From: Pegea sp. RAD2-039
Lineage: Eukaryota; Chordata; Thaliacea; Salpida; Salpidae
Direction: 5' to 3'
Assembly (NCBI GenBank): GCA_034620365.1
Contig: JAQGEQ010000071.1
Coordinates: 4,588,001-4,652,000, forward strand
DNA: 64,000 nucleotides
Part shown: positions 25,660 to 39,669 of the stretch, in pieces
How the letters are laid out: every line of letters begins with the position of its first letter
How positions within the stretch are numbered: position 1 is the first letter of the stretch
Translations under genes and position numbers: made by a program
Notes under the pieces: model-generated
What the model saw: the letters and a program-made list of their open reading frames with translations, nothing else
What the model was told of the DNA's origin: nothing
The model's database searches: none

Positions 25660-28600
25660 TGTTTTGAGTGAAAAATAATGTTCTTGTTTCAGTTTTCCGT
25701 TTTTTAACTCATAAATAGCGCCAAAAATGTCAGTAAGTCATTTTGTAGTCACAATAACTAGTTCTAAGAAAACCTTAAATAGACATCACCAAATTTCTAC
25801 AAAAAACGTCATATGCAATGGGTTTGTGGTTAGCATTTTGCTTTACAAGTATCATTGCATAGACCAACTATTTAGATGACGAAATAATAAACCCAAATGG
25901 AAATATATGTCACCTCTAGTGTTTCAAAAGTATAAGCTAAATAGATTTTAAGTTAAAATGAAATCAGTCAGCCGAAAACAATACACTTGTCACAGTATAT
26001 TTGCAACTGATTGCTTTATATATAAATCTCAAAACCATTATTAATATATTGAAACATTATCTGAATCTTAATGTTTATTTATTAAACTTAATGATAGTTC
26101 TTTATAAATCATGAATTAAAGAGCCAATTAGTTATAAATTATTAAGTTGATTCTAATTATCAGATTGAAAAAATTAGATAAATAAGTACGTGTAGTATAT
26201 TTGTCTAAAACTTGTTTGTTTTAAATACCGTTAAAAGCTGTAAAGAAATTACAAATATAAGGAAACCTTATTCACAGTAATGGTGTTAGATGTTTATTCT
26301 TTTGTTTTTGATGTAGATTTCTACTGAATCATTTTTTTATAGTAGCTTGAAGACATTTGGATCTTCCGATATTTTTAAGATTAAAAATAGTTTTATAAAA
26401 ATTATTATTTGAATAAAATGATTGTTTGTTCTAAACAAATACAGAATTTTTATCATATTAGGGAAATACTTTTCAACAGAAAAATGAAGTTTACCTGAAG
26501 CTCTAAGATTCAAATTACCTAAAGTAACAAATTAACTAACATCAGTAATACATTAAAAAGGTTTATGAAAAATACTTTTTGGAAACTTTTTCTAGTGCTT
26601 TTAAAATCTTATGATCACGCATATTACTACAGCGGATACAGTTTGAGCCTTTTCGTGCCATCAATATCCTTGAACAAATCCAAAATTGACAGTTTATATG
26701 GCTTGACTCAAGAAGTAATAAAGATTTAAATAATTATCTAACTTAGAAATACTAAAGGGTAATTTTCCTTTATCTAAAATTATCTTAGTGAAAAAATATC
26801 TATCGATTTTGCAAAGTGATAAGAAGTTAGACTAGTATTACCAGCAACACATCTATATAAGTTGCATGAACAAACGAAACAATAATAATTATCCGTAAAC
26901 ATTCCCAGGCCAAAAACACAAAGTTAAATAGAGGCTCCTTTTCTACTTGTTTGATTTATTGGTTAACACTGCAACTGCGCGCGCAAAGCTTTCATCTAAG
27001 ATTTCATTCAACAAAACTTGTGGTAATTCTTTTATATAAACTTAGCTTCCTTTGAAGCTCTTTGTAGTTTGTAGTTCTTTAAACTTATTTGCTTTTTCTT
27101 CATTTACTTAAAACTTTTTGTGATTAAATCGAATCATTAAAATTTGTCATTAAGCTGTTTGTGTAATTTTTGTATTTCTTAAAAGAACTAGTTAGAATTT
27201 CAAAAACTTTAGTTTTATTAAAACTGCAATATGAAAGCATCTTTAAATGTTTTCTGATTTCTTCAAGACTTAAAAAATGAGATTTTGTTTATAGTGGTCA
27301 ACTTTTTAAATAAAAACTGTAGAAGAAGCTGAATAATCAATCGAAAATTACACCTTTTGTTTACTTTTAATGACTTTGTTATTATATCTTGAACTTTTTG
27401 TAATTTATCAGAAAATTCTCGTATGACATGCCATATTTAATCTTTGTTGATCAACTTTTAAAGTAAGCTTTTTGCAAAACAACTTAAATTAAATATTGTG
27501 TGATGACATGTAAGAAATACTGACAATAAAATAGATGACAAGTATAAAAGGCATAAGCTATTAAAGTTTCATTTCTTTCTTTTAAGTTTATGGTTAAAGC
27601 ATTTGAAGACATTTGTTTATCTGGTAGCACGATATGAATCTTTGTTTGGACTTTCAAAAAAATGGTTTAAATAAACCTAAATAACAATTTTGATTAATTT
27701 ATTACCTTAAGCTCTCGGTTAAAAATATGTTTGTACCATAAAAATTGTTATATTGATAAACCCTAATTTTCAGCCAAAGATATCCTTCTTCTAGCTGTAA
27801 GACGCCCTATTGATATTTGTACCTCCCTTCAGAAGACATCAAAGACAATTAATGCTTAGTATGTTAGTAAATTGATACAAAGTTTCTTAAAATAATTTAA
27901 AAATAGTATGACTATGGACAAATATTTCTTTTATATACTTAATTTGTTAAAACTTCTAGACTATCTAATGAAGATATAAATTTATTTTTATTTATATTTA
28001 TGTAACTATGTAAAAATATAATCAGTTACTAAAAATTTCATAGTGTCGGGTACACTTAACAGTTCTACCAACAATCAGAAATACTTTTAGTTTAAATTAA
28101 AATAAACAATGCTTTGTACTTTTGCTTTTATTATTTTTCAATAAGCTTTAAATCGTATAAAAATTAATTTGATATCTTAAAAATAGAATCAAAACTTTGG
28201 TGTATTACTTTATATTCCTTATTATTCAAGAAAGTAGACTTAAAGACTCAAAAGAAAACACCAAACCCTTTACAAACTTATGTAATAATAATCGTGATTA
28301 AACCTTGCAAAGTCTAGGCACAACTCTTAACTAAACTAATAATGCTTGCAACATAATTGTGTATGATCAACAAATTTTGATAAAAAAAGTTCTATACTAT
28401 TTTGTGGCTTACATTCCAACAAAATGTCAAACAACACATTCGACTATTTTACTTATAATCTCACCACCATCGACAACTGTCCACATTACGTCAGTTGTTT
28501 CTAAGATGATGATGTCACTTAGCGATTACACTTGAAGATACGGTGAGTTTAATGGCGTGAATTAATCTAATCCCACAAATCTAAAATTCAATAACAGAGT

Positions 28601-29597
28601 TCTAGACGGAGATTACGTTAAGAATCTAATCAAGGGGGTTTGTTTGTCAATGTTTATACATTCCATGTATTTATCCATATATTTATTTATTACAATAAAT
28701 GCGAAGAAGGGTGCCTAAAGAGAGCACCTCTCGCTAACACACATTCTCACAAATAACATCTATTTAGTCAAAAATATAGAAAGCAAAATATGTAACACAT
28801 GGCATTTCAATAGCCCCCAAAGCACATAATAGTGAACTATTACATAGAATTATATATATAATAATATTATAAATATATAATACATGTACATACATTTATA
28901 CTAAGAGTGCATTATAAAAGTATTTCAAACTATATTTCATTTAAAGACTATCAACAGTCTGTTAGCTAAATATGGTTATACTCAACTATCAGTAATTAAC
29001 CGAAAGTGAGACGCATTATTATTATTATTAAGTTGTTTTAAAGCAACTTTTTATACGTTTAAGTGCTCACAGTCTTTTCGTTTCTTTAACATAGACTTTG
29101 TTCATTTATTTAAAAAAACAAATAAAAGCTAACAACAATTGTTATTTTATTTATGGCATCCGCAGTATAAGCTTTGGATTTTGTAGAAACTTTGGTTTGC
29201 CTTTTTATAACTTTGTTTTTCAGTTTCTTATTATTTGTTTACCAGTTTTGTTGCGTTTGTGTTTACACATGTAATAAACTAGATTATTTTTGTTTACAAC
29301 TTAAAAAATAGTTATCTTGTTCTTTGCATCTCAAAATAAAATTTATTTGAATTAAGTTTTAATTTGTTTTTAAGATAAACTTTTTAATACTTATGTATTT
29401 TATCAATTTTTTTTTAATTTAAAATATTATAGAAAAACATCATGACAATCAAATAAAAATGTTCTCTGTGAATCTAGATAATAATATCTTTGTTTAAATT
29501 ATGATTTTATCTTTAATGAATTTTTAGATTATGAATTGATATATTTTAGGTCAATCAAATTTGTTTATCAAGTTAACTATTTTCATAAACCTTCATT
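25660..29597. other. Intergenic, one LINE fragment only
   Basis: About 3.9 kb between the receptor kinase and FIH-1. Apart from the LINE 3' fragment at about 28.7 kb I see only AT-rich sequence with short frames. A small GC-richer patch lies near 26970-26990. Confidence 0.45.
28676..28870 (-). mobile_element. LINE 3'-end fragment (family A)
   Basis: Reads on the minus strand as the 3'UTR of the same non-LTR element seen at 33.1-33.5 kb and 45.1-46.2 kb. The shared block includes gagagcacctctcgctaaca, the acacattctcacaaataaca segment and the stretch around gtaacacatgg. It ends in a run built from ataaataaa-type repeats, as the other copies do. No coding part is left. Confidence 0.8.
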
Positions 29598-31546
<1,949 letters not shown>

Positions 31547-32792
31547 TTTCTTTAATTTGTAAAATGTAAATTCTTCAACTGATTTTTACCTAGCAGCAAC
31601 TAGTGCAATTATGCTGCTTCGTCACGAATTATTTAGAAATTTCTATCTAATTTCATCCCCAACTAACTAAAGTTAGTAATTAGCGGACGTACTTATCATA
31701 TATGCTTTTTGCTGCCATAATACTTGTCCACCTCCAAGTTATACTTTATATCATCCTTTTCAATGATCATTAAGTAGTGATATAAAAATCTTTAATTTCA
31801 AAACCTTATAGCTTTCGTTTTCTAATTTGAAACCATCCTTTATCAAATCTCTTCATTTGACTATACATTTGAAAACTGTTTTAATGCCAAGCTTTTTAAA
31901 ACATAGTTGTGATCATAAAACTACTTTTTCGACTAAATTATGAGAACTTAGAAAATAGATCTTAACTTTAAAACTGATCAAGTTAAAGTTTGAATTTTGT
32001 CTTTGATACTTTCTATGTCAAGAATTTTGGTGAAATTATTTTCATACATTAAGCATCAGACGAAGCTGAACGTTTTTATGTTTAACGTACTTTAAAATAA
32101 AATAATTAGATTATCGGCGATACTAATATATTTGTATTTTTATTCAACAATCTTTAAGGTTTCAAACGAAAAAATAAAATCTTTGCTGAAAGCTAGATAC
32201 AAGTCAATAATTCCACTTTAAGAAACCCAAGTCGACATTAAATGTCACTAATTGTCCATTTCACAACTTCTTGCATTTAGTACTAAAAAGTCAATGAATG
32301 GAGTATATTCAGAAAATCACTTAGGAAGTATAAAAAAAGATTTAGTTGGTGAAGATGTAAGCTACTTACAAGTGTAAGATCAAGACTTAGTTGTTATTTT
32401 TTGGCAATTGTACGCCTCTGTGCATGCTACGTTAGAGATGTTTTAGAAAGTTTGGTTTTTGTGAGATTGTTTTGAGCGTTCAAATCAACTTCAAAGCCTA
32501 AACTGTAAATATATTTAAAAAGCTTACAAATAGAACAATCACTGTCTGCATATTTGTGGTTATTGAAATTAATTATTAATCTAAATTCAAGAAATAGTTT
32601 TGGTTTGCTAAACAATCAGGTTTTTGCTGCTAATAATAAAACCTTAAGCTTTATTTTTCAATTAAATCTGCTGAAATGCATTTATAGGTTTGAGTTTTGC
32701 TTTTAGTTTTTTAGTAATCAGAACTAACAACAACTTAGGTCAGTATTCACCAAACTAGATTTTTTGCAAATTAAAGCGGTCATATTACTTGA

Positions 32793-33085
32793 AGCTTATG
32801 TTCTAACTGTGGAAAATAATAAATTATAGTATGGCATGTTATCTTCAAAAGTGTCAGCTAAAATTTAGTTGGAAGAAGGAAATTCAGAAATTTTAAAACC
32901 TTGAAGGAAAGAAATTAAATAATTGCATTATCTACTCTATTTCCTAAAATACTAGATTGCTTCCAACTTTCAGAAAAACTGAATTACCTCATATGTAGAT
33001 ATCCTTATAGAAGGTAAAGTCTTCAAATTATATAAGTTGAACAATTTGAAATCAATCAAAAGAGAAATAGCTCAGCCATCTAGTA
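32793..33085. repeat. Direct repeat of about 295 bp, copy 1
   Basis: From about tgaagcttatg to tctagtaaa. It is nearly identical to 33485-33780, with roughly one difference per 20 bases by eye. Its right end abuts a 5'-truncated LINE directly. No coding frame is recognised in it. Confidence 0.85.
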
Positions 33086-33482
33086 AACACATTACATCTT
33101 AATAAGCCCATATCAACTGGTACTTTAATCATAACAAATTGTTTTTCATTCTGCACAATTAGTACATGGAACCAGCTGCCACCAGACATTGTCATGTCAG
33201 AATCACTCGTGTTGTTCAAAAAGAAGTTGAACCGTCATAATATTGCCAACATTATCATTTCTAAACTGTGAATTTTTCCTTTTTATATAATTATAATTAT
33301 AATTATATGTAATTGTCCACTGTTATATGCTTTGAGTGAAATACCATGTGTTACATCTTTTGCTTTCTATATTTTTGACTAAATAGATGTTATTTGCAAG
33401 AATGAGTGTTAGCGAGAGGTGCTCTCTTCAGGAACCCTCCTTCGCAATTATTGTAATAATTGAATAAATAAATGATCATTAG
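33086..33482 (+). mobile_element. 5'-truncated LINE (family A)
   Basis: The first 190 bp encode the C-terminal end of a non-LTR reverse transcriptase ORF, with tokens LNKPIS, STWNQLP, and KKLNRHNIANIIISKL followed by a stop, parallel to the minus-strand copy at 45.3 kb. The 3'UTR block matches the fragments at 28.7 and 45.1 kb, and the element ends in an aataaataaat tail. Only the last part of the ORF is left, as expected of target-primed reverse transcription stopping early. It sits exactly between two long direct repeats. Confidence 0.85.
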
Positions 33483-33484
33483 AT

Positions 33485-33780
33485 GAAGCACATGTGGTAA
33501 TTGCGGAAAATAATAAATTATAGTATGGCATGTTATCTTCAAAAGTGTCAGCTAAAATCTAGTTGGAAGAAGGAAATCTAGAAATTATAAAACCTAGAAG
33601 GAAAGAAATTAAATAATTGCAGTATATACTCTATTTCCTAAAATACTAGATTGCTTCCAACTTTCAGAAAAACAGAATTACCTCATATGTAGATATCCTT
33701 ATAGAGGGTAAAGTCTTCAAATTATATAAGTTGAACAATTTGAAATCAATCAAAAGAGAAATAGCTCAGCCATCTAGTAA
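33485..33780. repeat. Direct repeat of about 295 bp, copy 2
   Basis: Second copy of the 32793-33085 segment, same orientation, starting immediately after the LINE tail and ending at tctagtaaa before unrelated sequence. The two copies with the LINE between them have the layout of a very long target-site duplication. Confidence 0.85.
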
Positions 33781-34117
33781 AGTAATCAATTTTTGCAAAG
33801 CTTCAGCTGTTAAAGAATAACTAGAACATAAAGCTGTTCGTCATAGACGATATTTGCATAGAGATCTTGCTATAAGATGCTATAATTAAGTAAAGACTTA
33901 TCTTAAAGACCTTTAATAATGTGAAGAAAGCCGTATATGGTATTATATGGTAGTCTTTACAATGGTACATGGTTACCTCATTATATATTTGTTAAAATGA
34001 AAGAACTTTAAAAGTATTAGCCACTGACTAATATCAGATGATGAACCTTTTCACAGAGAGAAATAATTTTCTGATAATTTTGAAGAAAGATATTATGAAT
34101 GAGTAGATTCCTGTGAG

Positions 34118-34437
34118 CTAAGTACATCCGCCTCCGCAGTGGTGTTGTCACGCCCTCCCAACACACAGGAGGTCCTGGGTTAGAACTCTGGTGGACATAT
34201 ATTTGCCACAAGTAAAACACCAAAACATCCGGGTAGACGGGCCTTGTTCGTCTATTTTATGACAAAACTTGTAAAAGACACAAAACTCTGAATTTAAAGT
34301 CGTAGTTTGAGCCTCGTAGGCAGTTTGTCGCTGTACTCAGTGTCGTTCCGGTTACTCCTACGACGTCAGCTGGGTTAGTCTTTCTATCCGCTGCCTACCT
34401 TGTTGGCGAGAAGATTGGAATCCTGCTGCATGGCTGT
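34118..34437 (+). mobile_element. tRNA-derived SINE, copy 2
   Basis: The head carries an A-box-like tccgcagtggtg (34131-34142) and a B-box-like gggttagaactc (34177-34188). The body contains the shared SINE blocks: a caaaactctgaatttaaag stretch, ctcgtaggcagtttgtcgct, gtcgttccggttactcctac and ggaatcctgctgcatgg. About 96% like the copy at 42.6 kb by eye. Confidence 0.85.
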
Positions 34438-34569
34438 GGTATGTTTGAATTGGGTGATAGTAGAATATTCTGCCGCTTACGTAAATCAATCATGTCGTAC
34501 TACTGAATATAACTAGTTCGTTCTTTAACAGAGTTGATGTTAGAAAATAGATGTCATCTAGAATTTATA

Positions 34570-37500
34570 GAGTTTCTAAAATTGATTTCACTCATAAACT
34601 ACTCAGTTTTAGAGAAAGGAGCTAAATAATGAGTTGGTTACAAGTAGATTAATTTTTTGAACAAATTCTAATAAGAAAAAGCTTATATTTCGAAGGTATA
34701 AAGTAGAAATAGCATTAGCTGCTTGCATTATTTGCTTATTCAATGAAAAATAATTAAAATTGTTTTTTTGTAAACCAATTTTAATTACAAGGTATCTGCT
34801 AATAAACAAAATGAAAGAACATTTGCTTCTGATATATTGTTTGATTTCTTCAATGTTCATACTCTTTCCGATTTCAACAGCAAATTTAACCGAAAAAATG
34901 TTTGGAAACACTGAAAACATCACAAACATAACAAGATTTGAAGTAAATGATATGGAGATGTAAATAAAAGATTTTTAAAATTTAAGTTTTTATTGAGTAT
35001 ATAACTGGTTAAATTTTTTTTGTTCAAAAACTTAATGCTTCTTTAAATCAATTTAATTATTAAAGAATTCTAATTTTTTAAACCTTGGAGGCCTTAGCAG
35101 AAACCAATCTGGAATTACATCTCTTGGTAACGACTCAGATGATGAAGTTTATCGTCAGCCTCATGCAGATGACAGGTTAGTTAAATCGGATTTTTCAAGC
35201 TTGAAAAACATTTCAGATCAGTTGAGTTGTGTAAGATTATGAATAAAATATTTTTGAAAAATAATTTGTATATACTAACAAAAACTGTTATTGTTGTTTC
35301 TGTGTTGAATGAATAAAAGTGGATTTTATAAATAACTTTTCCAAATTTTAAAGTACAATTTGTAAATACTAAAAAAAGCTTTAAAGGTATGTATTTATTT
35401 GAGATGAAAATCAGACGAAGAAAAAGAAACACAAGAAAAGAAGAATTCGAGTTAGACTCTTATTTGCACAATAATTTTCATGTTTTAGAAAAGTTTAAGA
35501 CAGTGACTTAATGAAAAATAAACTAAACTACATCAATTAAGTTCGGATAACAAATTTTATTTGTAGAGGCAGTGGCGATCTAACTCTTAGGATTCGTCCC
35601 ATGTGAGTCTTAGTATGTAAAGAATTTATTGAAAAAATTAAAACAATTTAATTGAGTAGTTAGTATCTGGTTAAACAAGCTCCTAAAAGTGCAAAATACT
35701 TAAATAAGTTTGATAAACTTTCCATTTTTTAGTGGAGGGAGCTCAAATTGTCCACCTGCTCGTCCAACTGGTCCATTGTGGTGGATACCAGATAGATATC
35801 AAGATTACGAAAGGTACGTATGTAGAAAATATATTTCCTAAATATCAAAAAATTCTATGGGTAGTATAAAACGAAGCTTAAAGAATTTTAATTTACATAA
35901 TATTTTTTTTGGTTAAATCTAGAAAACAAAAATGATTTACATGCAGATCAACAATTATTAGAATATATATTTAAAAATTTAGAAACATCATATTTGTACC
36001 TATTATTAAATTGTTGTTTCTGTGTTTGAATCTTATAGAAGGTCTAAAGAAAGAAGCAGAAAGAACAAGAGAAGAAACAATAGAATAAAACTAAGAAGAA
36101 ACAAGTATGATTTAGACATTAAAACATACAGTATTTTAACAGTTTTGTTATCTTCATCATATATGTATATTTATTTTATATAAATATAAAATCTTGTACG
36201 GGTTTGCATATAACAGAAATATTAAGGTTTTTCATTCTACTTAGTTTAAATACAAGTAATAGGAAAAAATAAAAACAGAATATTTGTAACATTATTAAAG
36301 TTGATTTTCTAAAATTTTATTTTGCATGTTTTTTAGGTTGGAACCAATCAATGTTCTTAGTAAAATGTAAGATTAACGTGATATTGTTATTTATATCTGT
36401 TGTTTATTTAAAACTTAAATAAATTAAATGATAAATAAATAAAGTTAATTTATATTATAATTTTTTGACAACTGTTAGCAATTTACATTCATTTTTAAAA
36501 GGTGTTTTTCGGTTAATTTATTGAAAAATAAAATATATTTGTACTATAAATCATTAGTATGTATTTGTTTATTTGTTTAAGAAGCTATTGAATGTTATTT
36601 CAGATCAACAAGTCACAACCAGAAAAACGGGTACGACAAAAACGTTTTTAATAAAACTTTACAAAGATTTCTAAATTTTCGTTAAATTTCAAAATCTTTT
36701 ACCAACTTTTGAATCAATTATTTATTTAGAAAATTATTGAATCAAACATTTCAAGGTTTGTTTAAAATATGACTCAATGACTGTATATGAAACTTTTCAT
36801 TCAGTTCAAATATTTTATTAATCATGAAATACAAAATAGTTGAAAATAAAACCTAAATTTGATAAAAAAAATTCAATTTATACATATTTTATAAATCTTT
36901 GGTTTTTACAATAGGTATCAATTAGATCTTTCAGTAAGATGTAAAGTTTTACAGAACTACAAAGAAACCATCTTCAGAAAGTTCAAAAAATGACTCTAAA
37001 TCATCAAACAAAAACTCTCAAGTTTTGAAAGATAAATTGTTTGGGTTTCCGTGGTTTTGTGATTACGAATCTTATGATGATTGTTCAGATATCAAACTTC
37101 AAGAATGTTCACAATGCAGGTGATAATCAGAATGAGTAAACTTTTAAAATATTAAACTTGTTGTATGAGTTTTAAAGAAGTTTTCAGCTTTAATCATTTC
37201 CACATTTAACTTTAATATCTTTTTTTGTTAGTTTATTTGCTGCGTCTTTTTTGATATTTTATTTTATTATAATTGGAGTTGTTATCATTTGTGGAAATTT
37301 ATCAATTCTTTTCACCATTTTTAAAAACTCTCCAAAAGATATTTCAAAAGTTGATGTCTTAAAAACATCTTTAGCTGTAGCGGATATAGCACCAGGTAAT
37401 TTATTTTCTATGCGCTAGATAGTAAAGTAGCAACTTATCTTGATTAAAACTTTATTAAAGCTTTTAAAATACTCTTGAATATATAGGCAGTTAATTATTC

Positions 37501-39250
37501 AAAAATAATAATTGTAACTTTTCAATTAAACAAATAATCTAATGAGAAACATTGTAATATATATTAAGTAACATTTTCTTTTCAAGGTATCATTATATTT
37601 ACTCAAGTGCTACCTAATATCATGTGGACACTTCAGCACACAGCAAACGAACTAGATAATAGCCAACTATCCTCTAAAAATACAACAAAATCATATGTAT
37701 TAGCTGTTTTATATCAGTTTTTTTACATATCTACCATGTATCAGTTAACACTTATGTGTTTAATCCGTTTCTACGCTGTAGCCAGACCATTAAGGTATAG
37801 AGAAATGAGTAAAGGAAAAGTTATTAAATGGATGATGCTTCTCTGGTTTTGTAGTTTACTATTTTCTTCAATGCCACGTTAGTAGATAAACTTTTATTAC
37901 TATTATACCTAAAAAGGCAACTAGAAGTTATGGAAACAAAAACCATTTGTTTGTAGTTTGGATAAAGAGTCAATTTCATTCATCTTATGGACACATTACT
38001 TTTATGTATAGTATCGCTTTAAAGAGTTTTAAAGAGTCGGCGCGAATGGCATTGGTGTTTTATTTCATCTTTTTTGTAGCTCCATATATTGTAATGGTAA
38101 TTATATAGTTCTACCAGTTGTTATTTGCTTGTATTTTACTTTAATAAATGTAAGTAAGTTAGTTTGATTAGATGCAAAATATTAATAGCTAAATTTCAAT
38201 ATTAATATTAATGTGATTAATATAACATTTAGATGATAACAACATTTGCAACATGGTTTGTTGTACGTAAACAACTAAAAAAAACTAAAAAGTTATCTTC
38301 TCAAACTGCAAGTATTTCGAAAAAGGAAAAAGCTTTGAATAAAACTGTTTTATTGATGACTGTTGGTTTCACTGTTACCACAGGTAGTAGAATGATAATT
38401 TTAAATTTATTTCCACCAGAAAATATCAAACTATTAAGAAATATTATGTTTTCAGTCCCTCAGATAATCTTGGCTTACTTGGCCAATTTTCAATACTTTA
38501 ATGCAAGTACAATTTCAGCACCTTATCTAACTGGATCTTGTATCTTTTTTGCACGAAGGTTAACTTTATGATCTTTCAAGTTTCAAAGGCTTTAACTGAA
38601 TTTTGTAAATTTTATCAACAGTATCATCAACCCACTAATTTCATTTTCTGAAAAGAAATTCAGAAGAGACTTTTTGGAAAAACTTACAAACTCACTAAGC
38701 TCATGGACTAATAAAACATCTGTTACTTTACCTACAGCTTCTACCAGAGTTTAACTTCATTTTATTTTCAATTCAATGATTTGTTATCGATTGCTTGTAT
38801 CAAAAACAAATCTATTTTGTAAATATATTAGTCTCACTTAATCAGATTTAATCTTGAGTAGCCTTAGATAGTTGCTGCTGGTGAATGGAGTATTTTCACT
38901 ATTGTGCAATTCATGACTACTATGAATAAAACTTGTGTGTATTGTCGAAACAACTGTACTGCTTGAGGGTGGTTTCTAAAACATAAATAACTATAAATAA
39001 AAGAATACTCTTTAATCTGGTTTCTGATTGTTTGTATTAAAACAAATACAAGTCTGTGTGGAAAATAAGATCATTTCCAAACCATTTTATAGTTATCCAA
39101 TAAACTTTGGTCAAAAATGACTTCTTCAAGGCCTTTCAAAGATTAGCTTAACTTCTTAAAAATTCTTATTATTTATTAATTTTGTTGAACTTTGTTCGCT
39201 TTTAAAAAGTTTTTGATTGGAAAAACATATATTTGTTAGAATATATATAA
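34570..39250 (+). repeat. Tandem duplication unit 1, GPCR part
   Basis: This segment and 43262-48640 are copies of each other: the 5' flank, introns, transmembrane exons and 3' flank are nearly identical. Homology resumes at 42095-42606 and matches 48645-49160, so unit 1 is split by an unrelated 2.8-kb block (about 39.26-42.09 kb) that unit 2 lacks. Unit 2 has its own extra pieces: about 290 bp before the start codon (43480-43770) and a LINE in an intron. Confidence 0.85.
34811..38754 (+). CDS. Orphan class-A GPCR with long N-terminus, copy 1
   Basis: Seven-helix receptor at the cell surface; ligand unknown. Thirteen exons: 34811-34959, 35101-35175, 35567-35602, 35733-35813, 36039-36104, 36337-36366, 36604-36630, 36955-37119, 37232-37395, 37587-37877, 37957-38096, 38233-38558, 38622-38754; 560 residues. 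A signal peptide (MKEHLLLIYCLISSMFILFP) is followed by a roughly 200-residue extracellular part with NxT/S sites, an Arg/Lys-rich exon (36039-36104) and a four-Cys stretch (FCDYESYDDC then QECSQC). TM1 has the class-A Asn (GNLSILF), TM2 has LAVAD. DRY is replaced by IRF (LIRFYAVARPLRY) and NPxxY by NPLIS. A Ser/Lys-rich third loop and a short tail end the protein. Phases are consistent throughout. The micro-exons at 36337 and 36604 are the least certain. An upstream in-frame ATG (34760) exists but would bury the signal peptide. Confidence 0.85.
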
Positions 39251-39669
39251 GTAAAATTTGTTAGTTATAAATTTATAGATATTTAAATAATACAACTCCT
39301 TTTTCTATTCGAAAAAAATTGTTTTAATATTAATAAAAAGAATTAATTTTTAGAATAATTCTCTTGTTGATAATATTTGCAATTAACAAGTATCTAAATT
39401 TAATAACATTTGTTAATTTTTCGAATATTTAGTTTTTGGATTTTTATGTTATTTGACTTGCTTTATTCTTTTATAGTTTAAAGTAGAAGTTTTGCAGGAT
39501 TTGTTTTGCAGGATTTGTTTTGCTTTAGATGGCTTTTAATACTTTTCATGGTTCATATTAACTATTGTTTAGCTATTGTGTTTATAATTTAAGGAAAAAA
39601 TGTTTACTATTTTCACAGTATAAATTTTGATGTTGTTGGTATATTGTAACATTTAAATTATATTTTTAG

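Larger units (their letters stand above)
31547..34117. other. Repeat-rich intergenic stretch
   Basis: Between FIH-1 and the first GPCR unit. Besides the LINE, its flanking direct repeats and the SINE at the right edge, about 1.2 kb after FIH-1 shows no recognisable feature. A short AT repeat (ataattataattataatta) lies in the LINE 3'UTR at 33287-33305. Confidence 0.5.

Noticed and set aside
34609..34929. Minus-strand open frame of 106 codons
   Set aside because: Antisense to the GPCR signal-peptide exon; hydrophobic only because of its A/T composition. Not kept open across the copy 2 counterpart.
35089..35175. Alternative frame for GPCR exon 2 that starts at an earlier acceptor
   Set aside because: Open in copy 1 but stopped by TAA in copy 2, while the chosen frame (NQS...DSDDEVYRQPHADD) is open and similar in both.
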